Positions 4,010-11,518 of a stretch of 11,810 nucleotides of DNA are shown here, one piece after another. Position numbers and translations under genes: made by a program. Within the stretch, counting starts at the first letter, position 1, and each line of letters opens with the position of its first letter. Where the stretch lies: assembly GCA_031259035.1 (NCBI GenBank), contig JAIRLZ010000303.1:1-11810 (forward strand), written 5' to 3'. The DNA is from Treponema sp. GTDB taxonomy: Bacteria; Spirochaetota; Spirochaetia; Treponematales; Breznakiellaceae. Under the pieces are notes generated by a model, which had not been told where the DNA came from, ran no database searches, and saw only the letters and a list, made by a program, of their open reading frames with translations.

Positions 4010-4651
4010 ATGAACAGAACGGTATATTCAATAGAAGGTAAAGAAGCCCGAAGCATTGAGTTGGATGATGCGGTTTTCGGGCTTCCGGTAAATGAAGATA
4101 GCATTTGGTACGCGATAAACAATGAGCTTGCCAATAAACGGCTTGGCTGCGCGTCTACCAAAGATCGCGGAGAAGTTCATGGATCAAACGCGAAGCCCTA
4201 TAAGCAGAAAGGTACCGGACGGGCGCGGCGCGGCGACAAGAAGTCGCCTGTTTTAGTAGGCGGCGGCGTTGTTTTTGGACCAAAACCTAGAGATTATTCC
4301 TATGCGATACCGAAAAAGGCGAAACGGCTCGCCCTTAAAAGTATTTTGAGTTTGAAAGCCCAGTCGGATATGATAAAGATTGTGGAAGATTTTTCCATCG
4401 CGTCAGGAAAGACGAGAGACTTGGTTAACATTCTTAAAAATTTTACCGGGGAAGAACGAACGGTGATTGTATTGAAAGATGATGATCCGTTTGTGAAACG
4501 CGCGGCCGCGAATATACCGTGGCTTACGTACCTGTCATACAACAGGCTTAACGCTCATGATCTTTTTTATGCGCGTTCTGTCATCGCGCTTGAAACCGCG
4601 GTGAAGAATCTCAACGATTTTTATGGGCGGAAAGAGAGGGCTGAAGCATGA
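4010..4651 (+). CDS. rplD: 50S ribosomal protein L4
   Basis: L4 folds 23S domain I and lines the exit-tunnel constriction. In gammaproteobacteria it also represses the S10 operon; whether it does so here is not known. The 213-residue product has the tunnel loop at about 60-95, with QKGTGRARRGDKKSPVLVGGG and VVFGPKPRDYSY. The usual loop has RARAGS-x-RSP at the segment that here reads RARRGDKKSP, a more basic version close to where macrolide-resistance changes map. ATG 4010 is chosen, preceded by GAGG at 4001-4004; the adjacent GTG at 4007 would add one residue. The stop overlaps the rplW start in ATGA, so the two are probably translationally coupled. Confidence 0.97.
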   Translation: MNRTVYSIEGKEARSIELDDAVFGLPVNEDSIWYAINNELANKRLGCASTKDRGEVHGSNAKPYKQKGTGRARRGDKKSPVLVGGGVVFGPKPRDYSYAIPKKAKRLALKSILSLKAQSDMIKIVEDFSIASGKTRDLVNILKNFTGEERTVIVLKDDDPFVKRAAANIPWLTYLSYNRLNAHDLFYARSVIALETAVKNLNDFYGRKERAEA

Positions 4652-4935
4652 TCGCATTTGAAAATATCCTTATTGAGCCTGTGCTTTCCGAAAAAGCGAA
4701 TCTCTTGCGTGAAGAGGGAAAATATGTGTTTAAGGTTGATATGCGCGCGAATAAGTTTCAAATAAAAGAGGCTGTCGCCGCGTTGTTTAATGTCCACCCG
4801 GTTTCATGCAATGTCATGGTGGTGGGCGGCAAACCGAAACGGCAGCGGGGCAGGCCGGGCAGGACGGCGATGTGGAAGAAAGCGATTGTTCGTTTGCCGG
4901 CTGGTGAAAAAATCGGTCTGTTTGAAGGCGTGTAA
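4648..4935 (+). CDS. rplW: 50S ribosomal protein L23
   Basis: L23 sits at the tunnel exit, where trigger factor and SRP dock. The 95-residue product has the family start with ILIEPVLSEKAN; Glu15 in LSEK aligns with E. coli Glu18, the trigger-factor contact. Also present are KYVFKVDMRANKFQIKEAVAALFNV at 25-49 and the basic loop GGKPKRQRGRPGRTAMWKKAIV at 60-81, which contacts 23S rRNA. The ATG lies in the four-base overlap with the rplD stop. Confidence 0.97.
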   Translation: MIAFENILIEPVLSEKANLLREEGKYVFKVDMRANKFQIKEAVAALFNVHPVSCNVMVVGGKPKRQRGRPGRTAMWKKAIVRLPAGEKIGLFEGV

Positions 4936-4953
4936 GGTAGGCGGTGAAGAAAT

Positions 4954-5784
4954 ATGGGTATTAAGACATATAAACCTATAACTGCGGGGATGAGGCAGTT
5001 GATTGGGCTGGATTTTTCCGAACTCTCCCAGAATAACGCGCCTGAAAAATCGCTTACATCGGGAAAGAAGCGGCGGGCTGGACGCGACTCTTTTGGACGC
5101 ATCAGCGTCAGGCACAAAGGTGGCGGGCATAAACGGTTGTACCGCGACATTGATTTCAAGCGGGACAAGATCGGCGTTCCCGGCAAGGTCGCCACCATTG
5201 AGTACGATCCAAACCGCAGCGCTAACATCGCTCTCATTAAATATAAGGATGGCGAGAAACGCTATATCATCGCTCCAAAAGGTTTGGCGGTCGGGACGAC
5301 CATACTAAGCGGGCCAGGTTCGCCCATTATTGAGGGCAACGCTCTGCCGCTTGAAAATATTCCGTTAGGTTTTACGGTTCACAACATTGAGCTTACGCTT
5401 GGCAAGGGAGGGCAGATGGTTCGCTCCGCAGGCGCGGGCGCCCTTGTAGCCGCAAAGGAGGGGGACTACGTTACGATTAAACTGCCTTCCGGTGAGATGC
5501 GCATGGTGTTCAAGAAGTGTTACGCCACTATCGGCGCTGTTGGCAATGAAGACCATATGAACACCCAACTTGGCAAAGCCGGGCGCAAACGGTGGCTTGG
5601 CATTCGTCCTACTGTCCGCGGTATGGCGATGAATCCGGTTGATCACCCGCACGGCGGCGGCGAAGGAAAGAGCAAGGGCATTCATCCGGTTACCCCGTGG
5701 GGGCAGCCGACCAAGGGCTATAAAACACGGAAAAAGCACAAGCCTTCATCACGGTTTATTGTAAGCCGCGGTAAGAAAAAGTAG
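4954..5784 (+). CDS. rplB: 50S ribosomal protein L2
   Basis: L2 is needed for subunit association and supports the peptidyl transferase region. The 276-residue product has the RNA-binding OB-like domain at about 40-120 (GRDSFGRISVRHKGGGHK, then YDPNRSANIALIKY) and the SH3-like domain after that (GKAGRKRWLGIRPTVRGMAMNPVDHPHGGGEG at 207-238). His231 and His233 in HPHGGGEG include the conserved histidine (His229 in E. coli) important for ribosome function. The tail PVTPWGQPTKGYKTRKK is typical. Its ribosome-binding site is weak compared with neighbours: GGTGA at 4943-4947, with AAGG farther upstream. The ATG is set by the family N-terminus MGIKTYKPITAGMR. Confidence 0.98.
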   Translation: MGIKTYKPITAGMRQLIGLDFSELSQNNAPEKSLTSGKKRRAGRDSFGRISVRHKGGGHKRLYRDIDFKRDKIGVPGKVATIEYDPNRSANIALIKYKDGEKRYIIAPKGLAVGTTILSGPGSPIIEGNALPLENIPLGFTVHNIELTLGKGGQMVRSAGAGALVAAKEGDYVTIKLPSGEMRMVFKKCYATIGAVGNEDHMNTQLGKAGRKRWLGIRPTVRGMAMNPVDHPHGGGEGKSKGIHPVTPWGQPTKGYKTRKKHKPSSRFIVSRGKKK

Positions 5785-5793
5785 GAGTAAAAC

Positions 5794-6072
5794 GTGTCTA
5801 GGTCGATTAAGAAGGGCCCTTTTATTGAAAAGAGCCTTTATAAGAAAGTGTTGGAGATGAGCAAGGCCGGGAATAGAAAGATGATAAAGACCTATTCCCG
5901 CTGTTCTACGATCATCCCTGAAATGGTTGGCGGAACCATTTCCGTCTATAATGGCAAAGCATGGATTCCGGTGTATATTACGGAAAACCTTGTCGGGCAT
6001 AAGCTGGGCGAATTCGCTCCTACACGGATTTTTCGGGGACACGCAGGATCCGATAAAAAGGCTGGAAAGTAA
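5794..6072 (+). CDS. rpsS: 30S ribosomal protein S19
   Basis: S19 is in the 30S head near the A site, paired with S13. The 92-residue product begins SRSIKKGPFIE and contains TYSRCSTIIPEMVGGTISVYNGKAWIPVYITENLVGHKLGEFAPTRIFRGH, the conserved S19 core, through residue 84. The start codon is GTG at 5794 with AGGAG at 5783-5787; no ATG fits the family N-terminus. Its TAA shares a base with the rplV ATG (TAATG). Confidence 0.97.
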   Translation: MSRSIKKGPFIEKSLYKKVLEMSKAGNRKMIKTYSRCSTIIPEMVGGTISVYNGKAWIPVYITENLVGHKLGEFAPTRIFRGHAGSDKKAGK

Positions 6073-6452
6073 TGGGCAAGCAGAAAAAAAAGCCGATCAA
6101 GAGCGGGTACAAGGCGATCAGCAAGTTCCTCATTGGGTCGCCCTATAAGTTTCGCCCGGTGGCGGACCTTATCAGGCGCAAGCCGTATCCCGAGGCGGTG
6201 TCCATTCTTGAGAACATGTCGCATAAAGGGGCGCGTCTTATCAAAAAAACGGTGAAGTCCGCGACTTCAAATGCGCTCTTTCAGAATAAGAAGCTTGAAG
6301 AAGAGATGCTCTATGTGAAAGAGATTCTTATTGATGAAGGCCCGCGTCTCAAAAGAGTGTGGTTTCGCGCGAGGGGAAGGGCGGATATGCTTTTGAAAAG
6401 AATGTGTCATATCACCGTGGTTGTTGATGAAATCGAAAAGGCGGGAAATTAA
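6072..6452 (+). CDS. rplV: 50S ribosomal protein L22
   Basis: L22 contacts all 23S domains and its hairpin forms the tunnel constriction opposite L4. The 126-residue product shows the family core: SPYKFRPVADLIRRKPYPEAVSILENM, then KKTVKSATSNAL, then the tunnel hairpin at about 90-116 with PRLKRVWFRARGRADMLLKRMCHITVVV. The tip normally reads GRA followed by small and basic residues (GRIRKRTSH); here it is GRADMLLKRMCH, a more hydrophobic version. It overlaps both neighbours by one base in TAATG junctions. Confidence 0.97.
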   Translation: MGKQKKKPIKSGYKAISKFLIGSPYKFRPVADLIRRKPYPEAVSILENMSHKGARLIKKTVKSATSNALFQNKKLEEEMLYVKEILIDEGPRLKRVWFRARGRADMLLKRMCHITVVVDEIEKAGN

Positions 6453-7165
6453 TGGGACAGAAAGTTAATCCGATAGGGTTGCGCGTCGGCATCAATAAGA
6501 CGTGGTCTTCGCGCTGGTACGTTGATCCGAAAGAATACGCCGACACCTTGCATGAAGATATTAGACTGCGCAAGTTGATTATGGACATGCCTGAAACGAA
6601 GGGCGCTGATATTGCCGAGCTTGAAATCATAAGGCATCCGCAGCGAATTACGATAACCATTCATACATCCCGTCCCGGCGTCATCATCGGGGTGAAAGGC
6701 GCGAATATTGAAAAGATTGGCAACGATCTCCAGAAGCATGTCGCCAAAAAGATACAGATCAAGATAAAAGAAGTCCGTAATGCGGAAAACAACGCCCAGA
6801 TCGTAGCCCATAATATAGCCCGTCAGTTAGTGGCGCGTTCCTCTTTCAGGAGAACCATGAAAAAGGCTATCAGCGACGCGATGAAAAAAGGCAATGCGCA
6901 GGGCATCAAGGTGAGGCTTTCGGGCAGACTCGGCGGCGCGGAAATGTCCCGTACCGAGGAAGCGAAGGAAGGGCGCATTCCGCTTCATACGTTGCGGGCG
7001 GATATTGATTACGGTTTTGCCGAGGCTCATACTACCTTTGGTTCCATAGGTGTGAAAGTGTGGATTTACAATGGTATGAAATACAGTAAAGAGCAAAAAG
7101 AAGATGCGGGCGCTCTTGTAAAAACGGCAAAGCGCAGAGAGCGCGTTCCGCACAAGGAGAACTAG
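6452..7165 (+). CDS. rpsC: 30S ribosomal protein S3
   Basis: S3 lines the mRNA entry channel and takes part in the ribosomal helicase activity. The 237-residue product starts MGQKVNPIGLRVGI and has a type II KH domain with the GxxG loop GVKG at 80-83. The helicase-associated basic motif RSSFRRTMKKAI is at 129-140. The C-terminal domain has KVRLSGRLGGAEMSRTE and the HTTFGSIGVKVWIY signature at 193-206. A charged tail follows. The ATG lies in the TAATG junction with rplV, and rplP begins immediately after the stop. Confidence 0.98.
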   Translation: MGQKVNPIGLRVGINKTWSSRWYVDPKEYADTLHEDIRLRKLIMDMPETKGADIAELEIIRHPQRITITIHTSRPGVIIGVKGANIEKIGNDLQKHVAKKIQIKIKEVRNAENNAQIVAHNIARQLVARSSFRRTMKKAISDAMKKGNAQGIKVRLSGRLGGAEMSRTEEAKEGRIPLHTLRADIDYGFAEAHTTFGSIGVKVWIYNGMKYSKEQKEDAGALVKTAKRRERVPHKEN

Positions 7166-7591
7166 ATGCTGAGCCCTAAACGTGTAAAATTCCGCAAAAT
7201 TCAACGCGGCAGGATTCCAGGAGCGGCCACTCGCGGCAACCGTGTGGCGTTCGGCGATTATGGTCTTGTCGCGATGGAACCGATGTGGATAACCAATAGG
7301 CAGATAGAAGCTGCGCGTATCGCAATGAACCGCCATATCAAGCGCGGCGGCAAGTTGTGGATACGCATTTTCCCTGACAAGCCTTATACCAAGAAACCGG
7401 CTGAAACCCGTATGGGCAAGGGAAAAGGCGCGCCCGAATACTGGGTGGCGGTAGTTAAACCAGGTACCGTTATGTTTGAACTTGGCGGTGTTGACAAGAG
7501 CCTTGCCGAACGAGCGATGGATTTGGCGGGCGCGAAACTTCCGATAAAAACCAAATTTGCGGTTCGCGCTGATTATGAATTGGGCGTATGA
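7166..7591 (+). CDS. rplP: 50S ribosomal protein L16
   Basis: L16 positions the A-site tRNA elbow and organises the 50S late in assembly. The 141-residue product has MLSPKRVKFRKIQRGR at the start, TNRQIEAARIAMNRHIKRGGK at 43-63 and KPAETRMGKGKGAPEYWVAVVKPG at 77-100. Arg82 aligns with the arginine (Arg81) hydroxylated by YcfD in E. coli. The ATG follows the rpsC stop with no gap, and the Shine-Dalgarno AAGGAGA (7154-7160) lies inside rpsC. The stop codon overlaps the Shine-Dalgarno of rpmC. Confidence 0.98.
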   Translation: MLSPKRVKFRKIQRGRIPGAATRGNRVAFGDYGLVAMEPMWITNRQIEAARIAMNRHIKRGGKLWIRIFPDKPYTKKPAETRMGKGKGAPEYWVAVVKPGTVMFELGGVDKSLAERAMDLAGAKLPIKTKFAVRADYELGV

Positions 7592-7598
7592 GGTAATT

Positions 7599-7790
7599 AT
7601 GAAGAATTCTTTCAAAAATTTGACATTGCCCGAATTGAAGGCAAAATTGGACGAACTTAAAAAGAAGTATATGGAATTTCGTTTCCAGATGGTGATAGGG
7701 CATGTGGATAACCCGCTTCAAAAGCGGATGTTTCGCCGGCAAATCGCGCGGCTTCATACCTTAATCCATCAGCAGGAAAAGAAGGCGTAA
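7599..7790 (+). CDS. rpmC: 50S ribosomal protein L29
   Basis: L29 is a small two-helix protein beside L23 at the tunnel exit. The 63-residue product has the expected LTLPELKAKLDELKKKYMEFRFQMVIGHVDNPLQKRMFRRQIARLHTLI, with the N/D-P turn between the two helices. ATG 7599 is preferred over upstream in-frame starts because it gives the normal length and has GAGG at 7590-7593; upstream starts would overlap rplP. Confidence 0.95.
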   Translation: MKNSFKNLTLPELKAKLDELKKKYMEFRFQMVIGHVDNPLQKRMFRRQIARLHTLIHQQEKKA

Positions 7791-7800
7791 GGAGCGAATC

Positions 7801-8073
7801 GTGGCGGAGCAGGAAGTAAAAGCCAAGAGCGGCAAAAAAGAGTTTACGGGGGTTGTAAAAAGCGACAAAATGGATAAAACCATCGTGGTTGCTGTTGAAA
7901 CAACTAGGTTGCATCCTCTGTACAAGAAATATGTAAGACGGACGAAGAAAGTGAAAGCCCATGATGAGAAGAACGAGGCGAAGATCGGCGACACTGTTCG
8001 TGTGATAGAGTGTAGGCCCCTCAGCAAAGAAAAATGCTGGCGCTTGGTTGAAATTATAGAACACGCCAAATAA
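7801..8073 (+). CDS. rpsQ: 30S ribosomal protein S17
   Basis: S17 is a primary 16S-binding protein with an OB fold. The 90-residue product carries FTGVVKSDKMDKTIVVAVETTRLHPLYKKYVRRTKKVKAHDEKNEAKIGDTVRVIECRPLSKEKCWRLVEII, the whole family core, from residue 15. The common NECKIGD appears as NEAKIGD. The start is GTG at 7801 with GGAG at 7791-7794. The 14 residues before the core are lysine-rich, slightly longer than in many S17 proteins. Confidence 0.97.
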   Translation: MAEQEVKAKSGKKEFTGVVKSDKMDKTIVVAVETTRLHPLYKKYVRRTKKVKAHDEKNEAKIGDTVRVIECRPLSKEKCWRLVEIIEHAK

Positions 8074-8088
8074 GGAAGGGAGGAACAA

Positions 8089-8457
8089 ATGGTACAAGTC
8101 GAAACTTTCCTGAATGTGGCGGATAATTCAGGCGCCAAACGGGCGCAGTGTATCAAGGTGCTTGGCGGATCCAAACGGAAGTACGCTGGAATTGGCGATA
8201 TTATTGTGGTTGCGGTGAAAGACGCGTTGCCTACGTCCGTCATCAAGAAGGGTTCCGTAGAGAAGGCGGTTGTGGTGCGGGTTCATAAAGAGTACCGCCG
8301 TCCTGACGGTACGTATATCAGGTTTGATGACAACGCATGTGTGATCATTGATGCGGCGCTGAATCCCAAAGGGAAGCGTATCTTTGGACCTGTGGCAAGG
8401 GAATTGCGCGAGCGAAACTTTATGAAGATCGTCTCTCTTGCGCCGGAAGTGCTGTGA
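8089..8457 (+). CDS. rplN: 50S ribosomal protein L14
   Basis: L14 forms intersubunit bridges and in many bacteria is the docking site of the silencing factor RsfS. The 122-residue length is exactly typical. Family features are the N-terminal MVQVETFLNVADNSGAKRAQCIKVLGGS, IGDIIVVAVKDALP at 36-49, and FDDNACVIIDAALNPKGKRIFGPVARELRERNFMKIVSLAPEVL at the C-terminus. GGGAGG at 8078-8083 precedes the ATG. It begins the spc part of the cluster; no promoter or terminator separates it from rpsQ, only 15 bases. Confidence 0.98.
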   Translation: MVQVETFLNVADNSGAKRAQCIKVLGGSKRKYAGIGDIIVVAVKDALPTSVIKKGSVEKAVVVRVHKEYRRPDGTYIRFDDNACVIIDAALNPKGKRIFGPVARELRERNFMKIVSLAPEVL

Positions 8458-8475
8458 GATCGGTAGGAGAAAGGT

Positions 8476-8802
8476 ATGGCGGAAATAGTACGGCATAAAT
8501 TTAAGTTGAAAAAAGAAGATACCGTTGAAATTATGACCGGTAAGGACAAGGGAAAACGCGGACGTATACTCAAAATAGTGCGCGATAAGGACCGGGTTGT
8601 AGTGGAAGGGTTGAACATCGTTAAGAAAGCGCGGAAACGGCGCAATCAGCAGGATAGAGGCGGTATCATTGAACTTGAAGCGCCTCTCCACATCTCTAAT
8701 GTACAGATCATTTGTAAGAAATGCGGACCCACTCGGATTGGCATAAAGATCGAGGAGGATAAAAAAATCCGTGTTTGCAAAAAATGTGGTGAGGCGTTGT
8801 AA
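8476..8802 (+). CDS. rplX: 50S ribosomal protein L24, zinc-ribbon form
   Basis: L24 starts 50S assembly and lies near the tunnel exit. The 108-residue product has the KOW motif VEIMTGKDKGKRGRILKI at 17-34, then EAPLHISNVQIICKKCGPTRIG. Cys80, Cys83, Cys101 and Cys104 form two CxxC pairs, as in the zinc-binding L24 of many non-enterobacterial lineages. AGGAG (8465-8469) is six bases before the ATG. The stop overlaps the rplE ATG in TAATG; in E. coli the S8 repressor site lies at this junction in a longer spacer, so that operator cannot be present in the same form. Confidence 0.97.
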   Translation: MAEIVRHKFKLKKEDTVEIMTGKDKGKRGRILKIVRDKDRVVVEGLNIVKKARKRRNQQDRGGIIELEAPLHISNVQIICKKCGPTRIGIKIEEDKKIRVCKKCGEAL

Positions 8803-9431
8803 TGAGCGAAAAGAAAGAAACAAAAGCCGCGTCAGCGGAAAAGAAAGTGGGGGCGACGCAATCTGTTCCCGCTGAAGGCGGAGAGAAATACGAACCCCGT
8901 CTCAAAAAGATATATCGTGAGCGGATTGCTCCTGAGCTTTTCAAGGAATCGGGGTACAAGTCGGTGATGCAGGTTCCCAAACTTGAGAAGATTATCGTGA
9001 GCATGGGTGTGGGCGAGGCGCTCCAGAATAAGAAGCTGCTTGACGCGGCGATTACGGATTTAAGCCTTATTACCGGACAGAAAGCCGTAAAAACCAAAGC
9101 TCGGAAGAGCATCGCCAACTTCAAAATCCGCGCGGGGCAAGAAATTGGGGTCAAAGTGACGTTGCGCGGCGCGATGATGTACGAATTTTTTGACAGACTC
9201 ATCAATGTAGCGTTGCCACGTGTCAAAGACTTTCGCGGCGTGAATCAGAACGCTTTTGACGGTCATGGGAACTATGCGCTGGGTATCACTGAGCAGATTA
9301 TCTTCCCTGAAATTGATTTTGATAAGATTGAGCGTGTAGCGGGGCTCAATATCGCTATTGTAACAACGGCGCGGACAGACGCTGAGGCGAAAGCCTTTCT
9401 TGCAAAGTTCGGTATGCCGTTCAGGAAGTAG
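8802..9431 (+). CDS. rplE: 50S ribosomal protein L5 with N-terminal extension
   Basis: L5 binds 5S rRNA in the central protuberance and touches P-site tRNA. The core starts near residue 29 (KYEPRLKKIYRERIAPEL), with VPKLEKIIVSMGVGEA, then TGQKAVKTKARKSIANFKIRAGQEIGVKVTLRG and DFRGVNQNAFDGHGNYALGITEQIIFPEID. The tail has IVTTARTDAEAKAFLAKFGMPF. The product is 209 residues against the usual 179-187, because of about 28 extra N-terminal residues rich in Lys, Glu, Ala and Ser. The start in the TAATG junction with rplX is the only good one; no Shine-Dalgarno marks a later start, and the GTG at codon 16 would still leave an extension. Confidence 0.97.
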   Translation: MSEKKETKAASAEKKVGATQSVPAEGGEKYEPRLKKIYRERIAPELFKESGYKSVMQVPKLEKIIVSMGVGEALQNKKLLDAAITDLSLITGQKAVKTKARKSIANFKIRAGQEIGVKVTLRGAMMYEFFDRLINVALPRVKDFRGVNQNAFDGHGNYALGITEQIIFPEIDFDKIERVAGLNIAIVTTARTDAEAKAFLAKFGMPFRK

Positions 9432-9442
9432 GCGGAGGGTGT

Positions 9443-9628
9443 ATGGCAAGAAAAGCTATGATCATAAAGGCGCTGAGAACGCCTAAGTATAAAACCAGAA
9501 AAGTAAATCGTTGCCGTATTTGCGGCAGGGCGCGCGGGTATCTCCGTAAATATGAGATGTGCCGTCTTTGCTTCCGTAAATTTGCAAGCGAAGGGCTTAT
9601 TCCGGGCGTTACAAAATCGAGTTGGTAG
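9443..9628 (+). CDS. rpsZ: 30S ribosomal protein S14, type Z (zinc-binding)
   Basis: S14 completes the 30S head. The 61-residue length and the four cysteines Cys24, Cys27, Cys40 and Cys43, two CxxC pairs 12 residues apart, identify the short zinc-containing type rather than the long cysteine-free type of about 100 residues. The C-terminal LCFRKFASEGLIPGVTKSSW is the family signature. GGAGG at 9434-9438 precedes the ATG. The gene is also called rpsN in many genomes. If a cysteine-free copy exists elsewhere, it would suggest zinc-responsive switching; nothing in this window shows that. Confidence 0.97.
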   Translation: MARKAMIIKALRTPKYKTRKVNRCRICGRARGYLRKYEMCRLCFRKFASEGLIPGVTKSSW

Positions 9629-9637
9629 GAGGGAAGC

Positions 9638-10039
9638 ATGAGCATTTCTGATCCTGTGGCGGATATGTTGACCAAAATCCGTAATGCGGGAATGGCGACG
9701 CATGAAAAGGTAGATATCCCTTCCTCAAAGTTGAAACTTGAAATCGTCAAGATACTTAAGACGGAAGGTTATATAAAGAATTTCAAGAAGGCCACTACGG
9801 CGGACAATATAAATGTCATTCGTATCTTCCTGAAATATGATGATGCGACTCAACCCATTATTCACGGGCTTGAGAAAGTGTCGAAACCCGGACGCCGTGT
9901 GTATACCGGTTATAAGGATATGCCCCGGGTGTACAACGGATATGGTACATTGATCGTATCAACATCAATTGGAGTTACCACCGGAAAAAAAGCCGCCGAG
10001 AAAAAAGTGGGCGGAGAAATCATCTGTACCGTGTGGTAG
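9638..10039 (+). CDS. rpsH: 30S ribosomal protein S8
   Basis: S8 binds 16S helix 21 and is the translational repressor of the spc operon in E. coli. The 133-residue product starts SISDPVADMLTKIRNA, continues with VDIPSSKLKLEIVKILKTEGYIKNF, and ends with the signature GYGTLIVSTSIGVTTGKKAAEKKVGGEIICTVW. The STS motif is kept; the residue after it is Ile where Lys, Gln or Arg is common. AGGAGG (9627-9632) overlaps the preceding stop codon. Confidence 0.97.
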   Translation: MSISDPVADMLTKIRNAGMATHEKVDIPSSKLKLEIVKILKTEGYIKNFKKATTADNINVIRIFLKYDDATQPIIHGLEKVSKPGRRVYTGYKDMPRVYNGYGTLIVSTSIGVTTGKKAAEKKVGGEIICTVW

Positions 10040-10048
10040 GAGAGAGAG

Positions 10049-10588
10049 ATGTCGCATATAGGCAAAATTCCGGTGAAAGTTCCGGCGGGCGTGAAAGTTT
10101 CCTTTAAGGATGACGTCATTTTTGTTGAAGGTCCTAAAGGGAAACTGGCTCAAAAATACCACGCGGTGATCAATTTTGAGAACAAGGGCAGTGAAATAGT
10201 TGTAACCCGCGTGAATGAGGAAAAGCAGACCAAAGCCTTTCACGGGTTGTATCGCAATTTGTTGAACAACATGGTGATTGGCGTTTCCGTTGGATTTTCC
10301 AAGTCGTTAATAATTACGGGCGTTGGCTATAAGGCGGAGGCGCGGAATAACATCCTCGTTATGACCATTGGATATTCCAACGATATTTACGTATACATAC
10401 CTGACGGGCTTGCCGTCGCTGTAGAACAGGGAGGCAAGCTCGTGGTAAGTGGCATCGACAAGCAGGCTGTTGGTGAGTTCGCCGCCGAGATTCGGAAGTT
10501 GCGTGTTCCTGAACCGTATAAGGGCAAGGGCATCCGTTATGAGACAGAGCGTATCAAGCTCAAAGCCGGCAAGTCCGGCGTGAAGTAG
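10049..10588 (+). CDS. rplF: 50S ribosomal protein L6
   Basis: L6 is at the base of the L7/L12 stalk near the sarcin-ricin loop. The 179-residue product has two tandem domains: SHIGKIPVKVPAGVKVSFKDDVIFVEGPKGKL opens the first. FSKSLIITGVGYKAEARNNILVMTIGYSN at about 88-116 and the C-terminal ADIRKLRVPEPYKGKGIRYETE-like segment (here EIRKLRVPEPYKGKGIRYETERIKLKAGKSGVK) belong to the second. AGGAG at 10038-10042 overlaps the rpsH stop codon. Confidence 0.98.
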   Translation: MSHIGKIPVKVPAGVKVSFKDDVIFVEGPKGKLAQKYHAVINFENKGSEIVVTRVNEEKQTKAFHGLYRNLLNNMVIGVSVGFSKSLIITGVGYKAEARNNILVMTIGYSNDIYVYIPDGLAVAVEQGGKLVVSGIDKQAVGEFAAEIRKLRVPEPYKGKGIRYETERIKLKAGKSGVK

Positions 10589-10603
10589 GATAGGGTAGGA
10601 ATA

Positions 10604-10966
10604 ATGTTGAGAAAAATGCTTGATAAAAACCGGAAACGGCTCAAAAGAAAGATACATATACGAAAAACGCTTTCCGGTACGCCTGAAAGACCGCGTATGA
10701 CTGTTACACGGAGCAACCGCTATTTGTCCATTCAAGTGGTTGACGATACAAAGGGGCATACGCTCGCGTCCGTTTCGACTATGGAGAAAGAGTTGCGTGG
10801 CGTCAAGCCGAATAAGGAAGGCGGCGCGCGGATCGGCGAGATCTTGGGAAAACGGCTTCTGGAAAAAGATATTAAGAGCGTTGTTTTTGACAGGAACGGG
10901 TATTTGTACCACGGGGTCGTGAAAGCTATGGCGGACGGCGCGCGGAAAGCCGGCGTACAATTCTAG
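10604..10966 (+). CDS. rplR: 50S ribosomal protein L18
   Basis: L18 binds 5S rRNA together with L5. The 120-residue product has the basic N-terminal arm (NRKRLKRKIHIRKTLSGTPERPRMTVTRSNRYLSIQVVDDTKGHTLAS) and the C-terminal DRNGYLYHGVVKAMADGARKAGVQF, which is the family ending. The spacer to rplF is 15 bases with GTAGGA upstream of the ATG. Eight bases separate its stop from rpsE. Confidence 0.97.
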   Translation: MLRKMLDKNRKRLKRKIHIRKTLSGTPERPRMTVTRSNRYLSIQVVDDTKGHTLASVSTMEKELRGVKPNKEGGARIGEILGKRLLEKDIKSVVFDRNGYLYHGVVKAMADGARKAGVQF

Positions 10967-10974
10967 GGGGTAAA

Positions 10975-11517
10975 ATGGAATACGCAAGAGAGCGTTCCCG
11001 CGAGGGCAAGGAACGGGATAGGGGACAGGAAAAAGAAAAAGAATTTCCCGTTTCCAAGTTGGTAAAGCTGAATAGAACTGCAAAGGTTGTGAAGGGCGGA
11101 CGTAGATTCTCGTTTTCCGCGTTGACTGTTATTGGCGATAGAAAGGGCAGGGTCGGTTACGGTTTCGGAAAGGCGAATGACGTTTCCGAAGCGATTCGCA
11201 AAAGTGAAGAAAAAGCGCGGCGTAATATTGTTACATTGCCCATTAAAAACGGCACTATTCCCCATGAAGTGCGCGGCGCGTTTAAGGCGTCGAGTGTTGT
11301 ACTGAAACCGGCGTGTTCCGGCACCGGTATTATCGCCGGCGGGCCGGTGCGGGCTGTCATGGAAGCGGGTGGCGTTACAGATGTGTTGAGCAAATCCATC
11401 GGCGCGTCGAGTCAGTACAATGTGCTCAAAGCGACTTTTGAGTGTATCAGACAGATGATGGATGCAAAAATTGTGGCGCACAACCGCGGAAAGTCAATTT
11501 TGGAGTTATGGGGGTAA
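10975..11517 (+). CDS. rpsE: 30S ribosomal protein S5
   Basis: S5 lies opposite the decoding site, at the mRNA entry. The 180-residue product has a charged N-terminal arm (Glu, Arg and Lys, residues 1-23), about ten residues longer than in E. coli. The double-stranded-RNA-binding-like domain follows at about 26-89, with VVKGGRRFSFSALTVIGDRKGRVGYGFGKA; the VKGGR loop is the spectinomycin-resistance region and looks wild type. The C-terminal domain has EVRGAFKASSVVLKPACSGTGIIAGGPVRAVMEAGGVTDVLSKSIG, and RGKS appears near the end. GGGGG (10966-10970) serves as a weak ribosome-binding site. Confidence 0.98.
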   Translation: MEYARERSREGKERDRGQEKEKEFPVSKLVKLNRTAKVVKGGRRFSFSALTVIGDRKGRVGYGFGKANDVSEAIRKSEEKARRNIVTLPIKNGTIPHEVRGAFKASSVVLKPACSGTGIIAGGPVRAVMEAGGVTDVLSKSIGASSQYNVLKATFECIRQMMDAKIVAHNRGKSILELWG

Positions 11518-11518
11518 T

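Noticed and set aside
6827..7615. Minus-strand open frame of 262 codons opposite rpsC and rplP
   Set aside because: It spans two certain plus-strand genes and their junction, and its translation shows no family motif; it is a shadow of GC-rich codon use.
7620..7625. TTGACA inside rpmC (and another at 7491-7496 in rplP) as internal promoters
   Set aside because: No acceptable -10 hexamer occurs 16-18 bases downstream of either.
11462..11518. Longer L30 starting inside rpsE
   Set aside because: The extra 19 residues do not fit the family and the ATG at 11519 gives the normal L30 N-terminus.
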